Positions 43,776 through 54,600 of a stretch of DNA of 64,000 bases are shown here, in pieces. The DNA is from DASWUZ01 sp036401375 (lineage in GTDB: Bacteria > Acidobacteriota > Terriglobia > Terriglobales > Acidobacteriaceae), in NCBI GenBank assembly GCA_036401375.1, contig DASWVB010000012.1, positions 399,937 to 463,936 of the forward strand. The letters run 5' to 3'. The number at the start of each line of letters is the position of its first letter. The first letter of the stretch is position 1. A program made the position numbers and the translations under genes. The notes below the pieces were generated by a model, which saw only the letters and a program-made list of their open reading frames with translations, did no database searches and was not told the origin of the DNA.

Positions 43776-43852
43776 GGGCGAGTAGCTCAATTGGATAGAG
43801 CACCGGCCTTCTAAGCCGGGGGTTACAGGTTCAATCCCTGTCTCGCCTACCA
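43776..43852 (+). tRNA. tRNA-Arg (anticodon TCT)
   Basis: Acceptor stem GGGCGAG pairs with CTCGCCT (one G-T pair), followed by A and an encoded CCA. The anticodon stem CCGGC/GCCGG holds the loop CTTCTAA, giving TCT. The D arm AGCTCAATTGGATAGAGC and T arm ACAGGTTCAATCCCTGT are standard. Confidence 0.96.
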
Positions 43853-43882
43853 TTCAGAATCGATGCCTACGTTGTGCGATGA

Positions 43883-43901
43883 CTCTTGACGCTGTCAAGA
43901 G
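43883..43901. repeat. Inverted repeat downstream of tRNA-Arg
   Basis: CTCTTGAC-GCT-GTCAAGAG is a perfect 8-bp stem with a 3-base loop, 31 bases past the tRNA. It could help end the tRNA transcript, but no T-run follows on the plus strand. Confidence 0.4.
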
Positions 43902-44023
43902 AATTGCGCGCCCACTCCCTGGGGCCGCGCGTTACGCGGTGAGCAGGCGCGATCTCTCATCAAGACAGTGCGGGGCCTAAGCAGCAGATGCTCGCGAGTT
44001 GTTCCCCTGTCAGATTTGCATAG

Positions 44024-47000
44024 TTAGTGGACTATCAGGGTGACTACGCCTGAGCTTGTGGCCTGGTGGGTTGCGGGTGGCGGATTCGATCCGCCGCCGC
44101 CACTACTGCCGCCGCCACCGCATCCTGTGCCGGCGAATGTGATGACTACCGCGACCGCAATTGTCAGCCAGACGCCCGTGGTCCTGGCTCTCTTTTTCGC
44201 GGCCGCGAGCGGCAGTAGAACGATGGGGAGCAGTATCCAGGCCGCTGCCCCGGGCAGGGTCTCAGTGAAGACTCCTGTGACCTGATAGGTCCCGGTGTGG
44301 ACGGCCGAGGTGGTCGTAATCGTGAGCATTCCGCCGGCATAGCCGCAGGTGGCGCCGCTTGGCAGGTTCAAACATGTGACCGAGACATTGGTCGCCGAAG
44401 ACGGCAGTGTAACCGGATAGCTCGCGGTCGACCCAGGGCTGATGGTGGCAGTCGAGCTCGTGAAGGTAGCCGGGGTCGAGCCGGCGCTGTCAATTTCAAA
44501 CTGCATTGAGTTGGAGGTTCCGCCGCCCGGGGCCGGGCTCTGCACGGTGATGGCGGAGATACCGGCGCTGCCGATGAGGGCAGCCGGAACCTGCGCGGTA
44601 AGACTGGTGGCGCCCACGAACTGAGTCGCCAGCGCGGTCGAGCCCCAGTAGAGGGTGGACGACTGTATGAAGCCTGATCCAGTCGCGGTGAGGGTGAAGG
44701 TGGCGCTGCCTGCGGCGGTGAAGGCCGGGGACAAGGCGGTGAGGACAGGCGTGGGGTTATTGACGGGGATGTTGATGGTGTAGGCCGCGGTAGCTACGGC
44801 GCTTTCGGTGAAGCCGGTGGCGATGGCGATAGCATTTACTGTCTCGCTCGATGCGATGGCAATTGCGCCGCTGTAAACGGTGGAGGCCGCAGTCGGGGTG
44901 CTTCCGTCAGTGGTGTAGTAGATGGTGGCGCCCGAGGTCGCGTCGGTAATGGTCAATGACTGAGCAGCCTGATAGGTTCCAGCGGCAAGGGAGAGGACCG
45001 GGGTGGCTGCGGCGCCGGGGAAGGTGACCTTTCGGATGCGGTAGTTGCAGGAATCGGAGATATAGATGCTACCCGACTTATCGATTGCCAGGCCGTTTGG
45101 ATAGCACAGCTCGGCTATCGTCGGCTGGCCTCCGTCGCCGCTGAAACCGGTGTATCCGGAGCCCGCAATCGTGGTGATGATATGGGTAGCAGCGTCGATC
45201 CTGCGGATAGTATTCGGAGAGTTTGCGAGGTAGACGTTTCCTGCCGGATCGACGGTGAGAGCGGCCGGGTCGACCTCCGCCCTGGTGGCTTGGTTGCCGT
45301 CTCCGCTCTCACCATAAGCGCCATTTCCCGCTATGGTGGTGATGATGCCGGTCGTTGCTGTCACCAGGCGCACGCGGCCGTAAGAGTCGGCGATGTAGAG
45401 GTTGCCCTGACTGTCGGTCGCCACATCCTGCGGATAGTAGATGAAAGCTGAAGTAGCTGGGCCGCCCTCTCCCGTTCCGGAGGTGTTTGTACCTCCGGCA
45501 ACTGTAGTGATGGTTCCGTCCGGGGAGACCTTTCTGACCCGGAAGGCGGACTCATCGGAGATGTAGAGGTTGCCGGCCGGGTCGAGAGCGACTCCCGCCG
45601 GAGTGGAGAGATAGGCGGAGGTCGCGGGTCCATTGTCGCCCAGGATTCCGTACTGGCCGCCGCCTGCATAGGTGCTGATGATTCCAGTTCCGGCGGCTAC
45701 TTTCCTGACCTTATGGCCTGCCAGTTCGACGATGTAAACGTTGCCGGCCGCGTCGATCGCCACATGCCCGGGGTAGGCGAGTTCGGCGGCGGTGGCGAGA
45801 CCGCCGTCGCCCGTATCACCATAGGAGCCGAGCACGCCCGCGAAGATGGTCGCGTTACCGGTGGCGGCGGAGACCATCCAGACCACTTCATTCTCTGGAT
45901 CGGAGAAGTAGACATTTCCTGAACTGTCTACGGCGACGCCGTTGAGCTGGCTGAGTCCCTGGCTGGTGGCAGCAGCGCCGGGGGTGACCGGGCCGAAGAC
46001 ACCGTCGCCCGCAATGGTGTTGATGACTGCTGTGGGGGGCTGGGTGATGGTGTAGGCGGAGGTAACCGCGTTGCTGGGCAGGAATCCGGGAGCGGCTGCT
46101 ATGGCGTTGAGGGTCACGGAACCGGTGACGTTGATGGAGCCCTGGTATCCCGCGTCCATCGTATTCGGGGGGGAACCGTCGAGGGTGAGGTAGGTGGATG
46201 CGCGCGGTGTAGTCGTCGCGATACTTACAATCTGTGGGGTTGGGAAGGTCCCCGCTGCTGGAGTGAAGACGGGGTCACTCGTTTTGACGGTAGGCGGAAG
46301 GACGGCCGCCGTCACCTCGCGCACGCGGTTAAGTGCATACTCCGCGATATAGAGATCGCCGGCAGGATCTACAGTAACTCCGGTTGGTTCACATATCCCC
46401 GAGCTGATAGCTGGCCCTCCATCGCCGCTCAGAGTGGTGCAGTAGAAGGGGCCTGCCCCGATCAATCTATTGATGTTGCCGTCGCTGGCCGTCACCTTGC
46501 GAACTTGATTGTTGCGAGTGTCGGCGATATAGATGTTGCCTGATACGTCGACAGCAACCCCCATCGGCGCGTTGAGTACCGCGCTGGTTGCGGGGCCGCC
46601 GTCGCCGAGCGGCGGGGGAGGATAGGTGTTGACGGAGCCCACGCCGGCTACGGTGGTTATGATCCCCGTGCCTGCGGCGATTTTGCGGATGACGCTGGCA
46701 TTTTGATCGGCAAGGTAGATGTTGCCGGCATGGTCGATGGCGAGGCTGACGGGTTGTTCAAGGGTAGCTGCAGTGGCGGGACCGTTGTCGCCGCTGCTCC
46801 CGAAGTAGCCAACGCCCGCAAAGGTGGTGATGGCGCCGGTGGCTACATTTACCATCCGGATGCGCAGGCTGGTGGCGATGTAGAGGTTTCCGGAGCTGTC
46901 GAGGACGAGGCCTGCGGGAAACTGCAGCATGGCGGCAGTAGCGGGGCCGTTATCGCCTAAAGCGGTGGCTGAAGGATTGCCCGCGACGGTGGTGATAGTG

Positions 47001-50000
47001 CCGGTGCCGGCCGCCACTTTGCGAACCACACCGTTGTAGTTATCCGAGATGTAGAGATTGCCGGAGCTATCGAGGGCCAGTCCTGCCGGAACGCCGATCT
47101 CGGCGCTGGTCGCCGGTCCGTTGTCACCGTTGTACCCCGGGGTGCCGGATCCAGCGACGGTAGTAATGATGCCGGTTCTGGCATCTACTTTACGTACCAC
47201 GCAATTGATCCCATCCGCAATGTAGAGGTCTCCCGCGCCATCGATGGCGGTCAACTCTGGCCCATTCAGGGTGGCGGCGGTTGCCGCTCCCCCGTCGCCT
47301 GCGTACCCATGGCTGCCATTGCCGGCCACCGAGTAGACGAACGAGCTGGCTGCCGAATCGATGTAAAACAGGGCGCTGCTGCTCAGGCTGACCTTATAGC
47401 CGCTCCCTATCGCGATGGCGGCGAGAGTCTCGGAGGTCGAGACCGGGATGGCGCCTGTGTACTTGGTCGACTGCGGGGTTGGAACCGTGCCGTCGGTCGT
47501 GTAGTAGATGGATACGCCGGGTGCGGAGTCAGTGATGGTTACACTTTGGGGGCCAGGGTACGAACCGGCGCCCGGTGTGATGACAGGAGTCGGGGCGGCC
47601 AGGAGGTTCAAGACGTAGTTAGCCGATGCCGTGGCGCTCTGCTGGTAGCCGGTTACGGTTGCATAGGCCTGGATGCTAAGGCTGCCCTGGGTGTCGAGGG
47701 TGATGGGGCCGGTGTACTGTGTCGGGGGGAATGCGGGTACATTTATGGTTCCAGCGGCCTGGTAGTAGATCGTCGCGCCGGGAGTTGCGTCGGTGATGGT
47801 CAAGGTCTGGGTAGAGGTATAGGTACCGGATACGGGCGTGAACACCGGCGTTGCGACCTGGGAATAGAGGTCCGTAGTGTCGGATGTGCTGGGTTTGTAG
47901 TTGCTGTCGCCGGGGTAGCTCGCGTCGACGCTGTTGGGGATCGGAGTTGCGGGGGCCACGCCGGACGCGGTCGCGGTTGCAATCTCGGTAGGCTCGGTGA
48001 GCAGAACGCTGAGGCCATTCGGGATACCTACGGCGAGGTCTTGCGTGCCGTCGCCGTTAAAGTCGCCGGTGATGATATGGCTGGCTGCGGCCGGCGTGTT
48101 GCTCAGAACCTGAGTGAATGTTCCATCTCCGTTGCCCAGAAACAGGGAAAGGCCCGCCCCGTAGTTGGACGCGACTGCGAGATCGGCCTTGCCATCGTGA
48201 TTGAAGTCCGCGACCGCGAGCGTGGAATAGTCGCCTACGGGAGGCAGCCCATTCGCCACCGGGGTAAAGGTTCCATCTCCCACGCCGGGCAGAATATCTA
48301 CTCCGCCAGACATAGTTGCGACGGCCAGATCGGGAATCCCATCTCCATTGAAGTCACTTACTACAGCGGCGGTGGCTGAGAGGCCGATCGGAGCGCCGGC
48401 GGAATGGAAGCTGCCGTCTCCACTGCTTAGATAGACGCTGATGGCGTTCGAGCCTGGGCCCACGACGATGTCAGGGAGTCCGTCGCCATTCAGGTCCCCA
48501 ACCGCGATGGTATTCGGAAATCCGGTGAGGAGAGCTTTCGCGAAGGTACCATCTCCGTTGCCTAGAAGAATCTCGGTTGTGGTCGAATCGTTGACCAGCA
48601 GGTCCAGCTTACCGTCGCCGTTGAAGTCTGCGGCTGCAAACACGCTGGCACTTGCCCCAACCGCGGGCGCAGTGGAGGCCGGGGTGAAGGTCCCATCGCC
48701 ATTGCCGAGCAGAATGGTCAAAGTGCTGGTCTGGTAGTAGTCGGACGTTCGTGACAAGACCGCGAGATCGAGTTTGCCGTCGCCGTTGAAGTCCCCAACG
48801 ACTATGGACGTTGCAGGGGTAGTGGTCGTCGGGCCGGCTGTTTCGTTGAAGGCGCCGTCTCCCTTGCCCATGAGCATCGTGACGGAATTGCTGTTTGTAT
48901 TCACCACCGCCATATCGAGGATGCCGTCGCCGTTGAAGTCACCGGTCGCGAAGAGGGGGGATGGATCAAAGTATTGACCGCCGGTGAAGGGGATCGAAGT
49001 AGAGACGGGCCAGCCGAGGCCTGCGGTGCTGGCGCCGAGCGCGGCGGTTGCGAGGAGGCTGTTCGAATGGCTCACATTGAGGAAGGAGACGCTGCCGGTC
49101 ACCGGCAAGGTCGAGCCAGTGCCGGTGACGGTTGCGGTAAGAGTGTAGTTCCCGATCTCTCCACTCTGCGCGATGGTCGTGGTTGTAGGGGCGACCACCG
49201 GGGGCGGGGCGCTCACGGTCAGCGTAGAGACTGCTGAAGCGCTCGCAGCACCATAGGCGTTTTCCATTACGAAGGCCCTATAGCTGTGCTGCCCGGGCCC
49301 TGGGATGAACTTGAAAGTTGCGGTGCCGCTGGTGGTGAGCGCAGCGCTTCCGACGAGGTGAATGCCGGTGCAGGAGGTCGCGGACCCGTCGCAGAAACCT
49401 ACCTGGCCGGCGCCTACCGGCTGGGTGCCGGCGAGCACGGTCGCGGTGAGCGAGACAACGGCACCGGAGGCGACACTGTTGACCGGAGCGCCGCCCGAAG
49501 TCACCGCCAGGGTGGTGGTAGTCGCGGGTGGCTGACCCCATAGCTGGATCGGCGATGAGACGCTGAAGTTGTAGTTTGTGTCCCCGGGATAGCTTGCGGT
49601 TACCAGGTGCTGGCCTGCGCCGGTGAGTGAAATGCTGCTGTCGGTGGCGGTGGCGGTCTCGGTCTGCTCCGTGAGCAGGACTGTGACAGAGCTGCCGAAG
49701 TAGTTTGCGGTCACGATATCCGGTCTGCCGTCACCATTGACGTCAAAGACCGCGACTGTCTCGGGTTGGTCCCCAGTAGCGGGAGCGGTGGGCAGAAGGG
49801 TGAACGTTCCGTCTCCGTTGCCTTGAAAGATGGCTACGGTGTTGTTGTAGTCGTTCGGCAAGGCCACATCGACGATGCCGTCCCCGTTGAAGTCTCCCAC
49901 TCCGATAGCCTGCGGGTGCTGTGAAAATGGGGGGCCGAAGCCGGCCTCGGTGAACGTTCCATCCCCGTTGCCGAGCAATATCGTCAGGGATGAGACGCCA

Positions 50001-51370
50001 TCGTCACTTCCAATGGCCAGGTCGAGTTTCCCATCCCCATTGAGGTCTGCTACGACCATCGCCCCCGGCTCGTTTGTTAACTGGTGAGGCGTTCCCGTTG
50101 AAAACGTACCGTCTCCATTGCCCAGCAACACGAGGGTCGTATTGTTAGAAGAGTCGACAGTGATCAGGTCCATGTTGCCATCACCGTTGAAGTCTGCGCT
50201 AACCAGGTTTGAAGGACCGTAGAATGCGGTTCCAGGCAGCTGACTGACGACGAAGGTGCCGTCGCCCTTGCCTATAAGGACGTTGATTGCAGTGGTGAAC
50301 GGACTGGATACGGCGATGTCGGGAATGCCGTCCCCGTTGAAGTCGGCAACGGTCATGGACAGGGGCTGGAAACCGACATTGGGACTAGCGGACGTTTGCG
50401 CGAAGGTGCCGTCGCCGTTGCCAAGCAGGATCGTGACTCCGCCGGTGCCGGTCGAGTTCGATACAGCGAGATCGATTATGCCGTCCCCATTGAAGTCGGC
50501 CGCGACCACGGCCTGAGGGCTGGGGACGCTGATCGTAGTTGCGGCGAAGGTACCGTCTCCGTTGCCCAAGAGGATCGATAACGAGTTTCCAATGACGTTG
50601 GCTACGGCAAAATCCGGCGTGCCATCTCTATTGAAGTCCCCGACCGCTATAGACAGGGGCTTAGCACCGACGGTTGGAGACGAGGAGGGACTCAGCCACC
50701 CCACGCCCGGGGTAGCTGCTCCGAGGGCGGCGGTTCCGACTGAGCGGTTGCTGTTGCTGGTATCGAGGAATGAGACGGTGCCGGTGGGCGGCTCCGTCGA
50801 CCCGATCTCGGTGACGGTTCCGGTGAGAGCGTAGCTGCCGAAGTTCCCAGTCTTCGCGATCGTCGATGTGCTCGCAATCGGAGCGGCCACGCCTGTGACC
50901 GATAGTGGCGCTGCAGCCGACGCGCTGCTCGCCATGCTGTTTGTTCCCTGGAACACTGCCTTGTAAGTGTGGCTGCCGATGCCGGGGTGAAACTTCAACA
51001 CGGCTGTGCCGGGGCTGGTTAACTGGGCAGTTCCGAGCACGTGAATGTCGGTGCAGTACTTCGCCGCGGCATCGCAGAAGATCACCTGCCCTGGAGACAC
51101 GGGCGTGCTGCCGGCGCTCACCGAAGCGGTCAGGGTGACGACGCTACCGGATGCGACCGTGGTCACCGCTACGCCGCCGGAGGTCGCGCGGAGAGTGGTA
51201 GTGGTCGGGGTCCTGGCGAGCGCAAGCGCTCCGTCGAATGCGCCGGTCACGATTACCACGAAAGCGAAAAATGCAACACCGAGACTGCGAGAGGCGCGGC
51301 GGCCAGAACGGGAGCAACCAGGGGCAGGGCAAGCACGGCAGCAATCGAAGGTACTGGTATTTAAACGCAT
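44024..51370 (-). CDS. Giant secreted FG-GAP/NHL propeller and Ig-like protein
   Basis: 2448 residues. A basic N-terminus and hydrophobic export segment (about 30-50) lead into Big_3-type Ig modules (about 55-145 and 620-710). Each is followed by a block of FG-GAP/VCBS repeats of the pattern V-x-D-F-N-G-D-G-x-x-D-L-A-V (about 230-570 and 770-1125), which form calcium-binding propellers in known proteins. Chitobiase C-terminal-like modules (about 1150-1310, 1640, 2075) alternate with two NHL propellers (GDGGPAT..A.L, GNLYIAD, ITTVAG; about 1330-1620 and 1700-2060). An IPT/TIG module follows. The end has two hydrophobic helices and GCGGGGSSGGGG, and may anchor the protein. It is probably an adhesin or cell-surface protein (inference). 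Confidence 0.88.
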   Translation of the reverse strand: MRLNTSTFDCCRACPAPGCSRSGRRASRSLGVAFFAFVVIVTGAFDGALALARTPTTTTLRATSGGVAVTTVASGSVVTLTASVSAGSTPVSPGQVIFCDAAAKYCTDIHVLGTAQLTSPGTAVLKFHPGIGSHTYKAVFQGTNSMASSASAAAPLSVTGVAAPIASTSTIAKTGNFGSYALTGTVTEIGSTEPPTGTVSFLDTSNSNRSVGTAALGAATPGVGWLSPSSSPTVGAKPLSIAVGDFNRDGTPDFAVANVIGNSLSILLGNGDGTFAATTISVPSPQAVVAADFNGDGIIDLAVSNSTGTGGVTILLGNGDGTFAQTSASPNVGFQPLSMTVADFNGDGIPDIAVSSPFTTAINVLIGKGDGTFVVSQLPGTAFYGPSNLVSADFNGDGNMDLITVDSSNNTTLVLLGNGDGTFSTGTPHQLTNEPGAMVVADLNGDGKLDLAIGSDDGVSSLTILLGNGDGTFTEAGFGPPFSQHPQAIGVGDFNGDGIVDVALPNDYNNTVAIFQGNGDGTFTLLPTAPATGDQPETVAVFDVNGDGRPDIVTANYFGSSVTVLLTEQTETATATDSSISLTGAGQHLVTASYPGDTNYNFSVSSPIQLWGQPPATTTTLAVTSGGAPVNSVASGAVVSLTATVLAGTQPVGAGQVGFCDGSATSCTGIHLVGSAALTTSGTATFKFIPGPGQHSYRAFVMENAYGAASASAVSTLTVSAPPPVVAPTTTTIAQSGEIGNYTLTATVTGTGSTLPVTGSVSFLNVSHSNSLLATAALGASTAGLGWPVSTSIPFTGGQYFDPSPLFATGDFNGDGILDMAVVNTNSNSVTMLMGKGDGAFNETAGPTTTTPATSIVVGDFNGDGKLDLAVLSRTSDYYQTSTLTILLGNGDGTFTPASTAPAVGASASVFAAADFNGDGKLDLLVNDSTTTEILLGNGDGTFAKALLTGFPNTIAVGDLNGDGLPDIVVGPGSNAISVYLSSGDGSFHSAGAPIGLSATAAVVSDFNGDGIPDLAVATMSGGVDILPGVGDGTFTPVANGLPPVGDYSTLAVADFNHDGKADLAVASNYGAGLSLFLGNGDGTFTQVLSNTPAAASHIITGDFNGDGTQDLAVGIPNGLSVLLTEPTEIATATASGVAPATPIPNSVDASYPGDSNYKPSTSDTTDLYSQVATPVFTPVSGTYTSTQTLTITDATPGATIYYQAAGTINVPAFPPTQYTGPITLDTQGSLSIQAYATVTGYQQSATASANYVLNLLAAPTPVITPGAGSYPGPQSVTITDSAPGVSIYYTTDGTVPTPQSTKYTGAIPVSTSETLAAIAIGSGYKVSLSSSALFYIDSAASSFVYSVAGNGSHGYAGDGGAATAATLNGPELTAIDGAGDLYIADGINCVVRKVDARTGIITTVAGSGTPGYNGDNGPATSAEIGVPAGLALDSSGNLYISDNYNGVVRKVAAGTGTITTVAGNPSATALGDNGPATAAMLQFPAGLVLDSSGNLYIATSLRIRMVNVATGAITTFAGVGYFGSSGDNGPATAATLEQPVSLAIDHAGNIYLADQNASVIRKIAAGTGIITTVAGVGSVNTYPPPPLGDGGPATSAVLNAPMGVAVDVSGNIYIADTRNNQVRKVTASDGNINRLIGAGPFYCTTLSGDGGPAISSGICEPTGVTVDPAGDLYIAEYALNRVREVTAAVLPPTVKTSDPVFTPAAGTFPTPQIVSIATTTPRASTYLTLDGSPPNTMDAGYQGSINVTGSVTLNAIAAAPGFLPSNAVTSAYTITQPPTAVINTIAGDGVFGPVTPGAAATSQGLSQLNGVAVDSSGNVYFSDPENEVVWMVSAATGNATIFAGVLGSYGDTGDGGLATAAELAYPGHVAIDAAGNVYIVELAGHKVRKVAAGTGIISTYAGGGQYGILGDNGPATSAYLSTPAGVALDPAGNLYISDESAFRVRKVSPDGTITTVAGGTNTSGTGEGGPATSAFIYYPQDVATDSQGNLYIADSYGRVRLVTATTGIITTIAGNGAYGESGDGNQATRAEVDPAALTVDPAGNVYLANSPNTIRRIDAATHIITTIAGSGYTGFSGDGGQPTIAELCYPNGLAIDKSGSIYISDSCNYRIRKVTFPGAAATPVLSLAAGTYQAAQSLTITDATSGATIYYTTDGSTPTAASTVYSGAIAIASSETVNAIAIATGFTESAVATAAYTINIPVNNPTPVLTALSPAFTAAGSATFTLTATGSGFIQSSTLYWGSTALATQFVGATSLTAQVPAALIGSAGISAITVQSPAPGGGTSNSMQFEIDSAGSTPATFTSSTATISPGSTASYPVTLPSSATNVSVTCLNLPSGATCGYAGGMLTITTTSAVHTGTYQVTGVFTETLPGAAAWILLPIVLLPLAAAKKRARTTGVWLTIAVAVVITFAGTGCGGGGSSGGGGSNPPPATHQATSSGVVTLIVH

Positions 51371-51642
51371 AAAGGTCGTACTCCTGACAGAAAAGCCGGA
51401 CAGCGATTCTCAGTTCTGCTTCCGGTGAAAGAAAGGAACATAAGAGCGGTTATGCATAACACCCGCTACGGGAGGGCTTATTCGGGGAGGCAGCGAAAGC
51501 ATACCATCTGCTACTTACGCTCGAGGTTATTTCTCGGCGATGGCGCTCGGAATTGCGCTTAGGTCCAGGCGCCGGAGAGTGAGCGCGAATCCTGCGATGA
51601 GCCAACGGCGCTCTAGTTTGGGAGGGCGGCGCTCGGCGGCGG

Positions 51643-54600
51643 TCACTTGACTACGACCGTGACCGCGCCGGATGCAGCGGAGTTGGGGTTCTCGGCAGTG
51701 ATCTGATCGGAGCCCGGCGCGGCAAGATCGGCGGCCGCTATATCCACACCGAGCTGGGTCGCACTGACGAAGGTGGTGGTCCGCGGTGAACCGTTCCACA
51801 ACACGACGGCGCCTGGAAGGAAGCCGCTGCCAGTCAGGGTAAGAATGGTGTTGCCGCTGTTGACCGGGAGAGTAGCCTGGCTGGCGTTTGTAAGTTGGGG
51901 CGCGCTGTTGGCATTCAACTCAGAGGGAAGGACGAAGGGGCCGCGGATGAGCAGGACCTGGCCGGTGGACGACGAGTTTCCGAAATCACCATAAGAGCGT
52001 AGAGCAAGCCCGTCCTGCCCCCAGCGGAGCATGTTGTAGCCCAGTTCGCCGCCGTTCTGCCCGACCGGCAGGGTCAGTTCGGCATCGCTGAGATATTGCG
52101 TGGTGTTGTATCGAGAGAGGGAGTATCCAAAGGTGCCGGCTACGTTCTCGAGCACCAGGAAGTCCAGTGAATTCGCTGGATCCGGGGCAACGGCAATGCC
52201 AAAGAGCCCAAAGGTCGGGAGCTCAGCGATCTGGGAGGCAGGCGTAGAGGACGGGTCTGCGATGCCGCCGCCCACGCCGTACAGCAGACCGCGGGAGAGG
52301 ACTGTCCCCTGAGCGCCCAGCCCATTGAAGACCGAGAGATTGCTACCGGAGTTGGCCCTGGGGGTCAGCCCATTGGCGTCGACGTCATATTCCAGGAAGC
52401 CGTAGTCGAAGATGGCGAGGTGGGCGGCATCGAGAAAGATGGCATCGCCGACGCCGAGATTCGGGCGAAAGGTGCCGGCTTTGCCGCTGATATCGAAGAT
52501 GCCCAGGTGTCCGCCCTGGCTCGTGTCAATCGCAATCGTCGAATCGCTGCCGGGCATTGCGGCTATGCTTGCGGCGGCAACGCCGCCTTGCGAGTACTGG
52601 GCCAGGTAGATGGGGATCGTTGCGTCGAGAGACTGGGTGAGCAGGTTGAATCGGCCCAGACTATCAGCCCCGCTGAGCCCGATGTAGAGGTAATTGCCAT
52701 CCGAGGTTTCGGCCAGGACATTGGGCTCGCTCCCGACCGCGATGGGAGTGCCTATCTTCCCGGTTGCCGGGTCGATCGCGACGAGGGAGTTGCCGGTGAG
52801 CGGAGTGGAGGTGCTGGGCAGAGCCGCGTAGAGATTTCGTGTGAAGGGATCAAAGGCGATGGCGTTGGCCGGCACGTTGAGCAGCGCATAGATGGTGAGC
52901 GGCGCGACCTGCGACACTCCGCCGCCCGGCGACGGGTTGGCAACTGTAACTGCTGCCCATCCGTAGCTCGCGACCTCCGACGCGTCGATATTGGCAGTCA
53001 GCGTCGTGTTGTCGACCAGGGTCGTGGGCCGGGCCTGGCCGCCAATCTGAACAATGGAACTGCTGTTGAATCCACTGCCTGTCACCGTCAGTGTGAAGCT
53101 GGCGGAGCCGGCCTGGACAAGCGAGGGCGAGATGGCCGCGACCTGAGGCACCGCGCCGTAGAGGCTGCCGGTGACGGTCGTCGATGAAGTGGCCTGGTTG
53201 TTGGCCGCTGCCGGATCGAAGCTGACGGAAGAGACTACGGCCGTGCTCTGGATGGTTCCGGAGGTGCTCGGAATGGCGTCGATCGTGACCGTCGCGGCGG
53301 CGCCATCGGCCAGCGAACCGAGGTTGCAGCTGACCTCGCTGCCGCTTGCGCAGGCGCCCTGGCTTGGCTTGACTGACTGCACGATCAGGTTGTCGGCGAC
53401 GGTTGAATTGAAGGTAATGCCCTGGGCCTGATGGGGTCCGCTGTTGGTCACGGTCGCGGTGATTACGATCGCCGAGCCGGTGGCGGCTGTTGCCGGAGCC
53501 GCGATCTGCACGGCCAGGTCGGCGGGCGAGGAACCCAGGTCCTTGACGATGGGCGATTGCACTACGTAGATGTTGGTCGGGTTGGAGGCGGCCAGCCCGT
53601 CCTGGCCCCACCTCACGATCCGCAGGAAGCCGCCCTGGTTGAGAGGAATGCTTCCCGTTGGGTTGAAGGTGGCTTCGTTGAACGCGGTCAACTGGCCGTT
53701 CGAGACGGTGTTGTTCGTGTTGGCAACGAAGGCCAGGCCGAGGGTGGAGTCGGAGACGACAGGACCGGTTGCGACCTGGTTGGGGGAGATCGAAAGCTGG
53801 CCGAGCTGGTTGGCGGTGGACGCATCCAGCACCGTGCCGTTCGAGACATAGAGACGGCCGCTATCGTACTGCAGCTGAGGCCCGCCGTTGATGTTGGTCG
53901 ACAGGGCCGCGCCCGCAGCGACGCCGGTCGCGTCCAGAGTCAACGCATACAATCCGCCGAGGTAGGAGGAGACATACAGACTGGACGCCGTCGGCCCGAA
54001 GCTGAGCGAACCGGTGCTTTGATTGGCGTACCCGTTGACGATACCGAGAGAGGTCCTGGCTCGTGCGACTCCAGAATCGAAGATGGTGACGACGCCATTG
54101 TTGTCGAGAACGGCGACAGAATCGGGTTCACCTGGCAGGGCCGCGATGGCCTCAACGGTCTGTGGAGTTCCGGCAGAGTTGCCGGGGCCGAGCGAGAACT
54201 GGATGCCGGCCCGTGAGGTGGTCAGATTGACTTCGCGCACCGAAGCAGAGCCGTTCAGGCCCACAAAAAGCCGGGTTCCGTCGCTGGATATCGCGATCTG
54301 GCCCGGTTCGCTGCCGACGGGGATCGTCTTGACTATGTTGCCGTCGATCGGGTCGAACCCAACGATGCTGTTTCCCAGGTTGCCCGGCGCCGCCCCGGGC
54401 ACGGAGGCGTAAAGGAGTCCGTCGAGTGCGTTGTAGGCGATGTCATTGTTCAGCAGTGCCAGGTAGGTCGAGAACGGCACGGAAGACGACACGACAGAGC
54501 GGGGCATCGCAGGATAATCGATGGGCGTCGACACGGTGACGGAAGCACTGTTAAAGCTCGCCGTGTCGAGCGCGGGAACGATAGCACTCAGCGCGGTGGG

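Noticed and set aside
43883..43901. Rho-independent terminator after tRNA-Arg
   Set aside because: The stem is perfect but there is no T-run on either side; kept only as an inverted repeat.
47309..48379. Plus-strand 356-codon frame inside the giant propeller gene
   Set aside because: Antisense shadow of repeated FG-GAP and Ig coding sequence.
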